Shown: positions 63,120-64,000 of the stretch, piece after piece
How positions within the stretch are numbered: position 1 is the first letter of the stretch
How the letters are laid out: each line of letters opens with the position of its first letter
Assembly (NCBI GenBank): GCA_030248215.1
Contig: JASANG010003578.1
Location: 38,310-102,309 of the forward strand
Length of the DNA: 64,000 bases
Direction: 5' to 3'
From: Enoplolaimus lenunculus
Taxonomy: Eukaryota > Nematoda > Enoplea > Enoplida > Thoracostomopsidae
The notes under the pieces: model-generated
The model's database searches: none
Seen by the model: only the letters and a program-made list of their open reading frames with translations
What the model was told of the DNA's origin: nothing
Made by a program: the position numbers and the translations under genes

Positions 63120-63355
63120 TATTTTACTTAATAAGCTTGACTGAAATAAGCATGAAAATACTTAAAAATTAAGCATTATACCACTAAACGATTATTCACA
63201 CGAATTGAAAACGAGTATAGTTTTACTTAAAATTTAAGTAAAACTATTATTCCTGAATTTACTTAAAGTTTAAGTAAAATTTTGTCAAGCACCATAGTAA
63301 GTAAAACTGGCACATAATAATACGTATTATTTTACTTAATTTTAAGTATTTTTGT
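63120..63355. repeat. TTTACTTAA palindromic repeat, copy 2
   Basis: Dense alternating TTTTACTTAA and TTAAGTAAAA, including ACTTAAAATTTAAGTAAA and ACTTAAAGTTTAAGTAAA. The copies can pair with each other in many registers. It abuts the next MITE on its right. Confidence 0.6.
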
Positions 63356-63360
63356 TTAGA

Positions 63361-63752
63361 GACCGAATAAGAGGGGAGACTGATATCCCCTGTTATTTGG
63401 TTACGGACTGTTATTTATTTTCATCCCGCCCTTCGTTACTGATATATATTCGGTACAGCAATTATCCGTTGAATTAAACTTTTATTTGTCTTGTGTCAAT
63501 AGCTTGAGCGATAATACAAGGTTATACTTATGAATGTACTTTCAAAATTTAGGTACGCTTTAAGTTTCGAACTCAAAATATTTGGTCCTGGAGTCATTTA
63601 TGCGCTACAATTAGGGATAATTGACATTTATGGACTAATTAAGGTTTAGGGAATCTATCCGCTTACGGACTCTTATTAGGGATACAGACTCCTATTGATT
63701 GGGACTCAAAATGGTGACCCCCCTTCTTATTACTTCCCCTCTTATTCGGGTC
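63361..63752. mobile_element. MITE with GAATAAGAGGGGA ends
   Basis: Left GACCGAATAAGAGGGGAGA; right CTTCCCCTCTTATTCGGGTC is its inverse. About 390 bp, with repeated TTACGGACT inside. No target duplication could be called. Confidence 0.65.
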
Positions 63753-64000
63753 AATACAGTACACGGTAACTTGCTATGTAATTCATAAGTAGACATCATT
63801 TGAATTGTAATATGAGGTTGAAATACAACAGCGGAAATATCATATGACATTGACATACAAAGGTGTCATTCATGCAGCCTTGGTGTGGGTATTGAATCTG
63901 TTGTTCCGAATCAGTTTACATGTCTGTCTAATCATATGCAATTGAAAAAGGGTTTACCTTTTGGGTACAAACTGAAAAACGTTAGAAGTGTTTGGATGTA

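Overview
The window is animal nuclear DNA. It is AT-rich, with many short exons bounded by GT-AG introns, widely spaced genes, and introns and intergenic DNA full of short non-autonomous DNA transposons (MITEs) and tRNA-derived SINE-like repeats. The proteins fit an invertebrate: a single R3-type receptor tyrosine phosphatase of the Ptp10D/PTPRB class, a CLASP microtubule protein and a KDEL-ending calreticulin. I cannot assign a phylum. No retrovirus, LTR element, Polinton, LINE reverse transcriptase, rRNA or CRISPR array was seen.

Layout: (1) 573-5318, minus strand: N-terminal half of CLASP (8 exons; it continues off the left edge). (2) 5.3-10.7 kb: intergenic, with a cluster of tRNA-derived repeats and several MITEs. 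(3) 10680-14030, minus: a five-exon gene for a coiled-coil protein of about 238 residues that I do not recognise. (4) 14.0-26.9 kb: gene-free and repeat-rich, including a 781-bp element with a transposase-like N-terminal peptide, a TTAA-flanked GC-rich foldback element, and a hAT-like element carrying a 25-copy minisatellite. (5) 26906-43424, plus: the receptor tyrosine phosphatase (27 exons, about 1754 residues: signal peptide, unassigned Ser-rich region, eight FN3-like modules, one membrane segment, one PTP domain, long tail). (6) 43.4-48.1 kb: gap between convergent genes. (7) 48100-57754, minus: calreticulin (11 exons, 411 residues). (8) 57.8-64 kb: calreticulin upstream region with two ERSE-like sites, then repeats and an A-rich tract.

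The exon models come from reading splice sites by hand. For the three genes seen whole, the exon lengths sum to an exact multiple of three and every junction keeps frame, which is strong internal support. The genes do not look functionally linked: cytoskeleton (CLASP), cell-surface signalling (RPTP) and ER protein folding (calreticulin). The most notable non-genic content is a set of MITE families, several with clear target-site duplications. Two near-identical-length elements also keep a small ORF that starts with a PCNA-box-like peptide.
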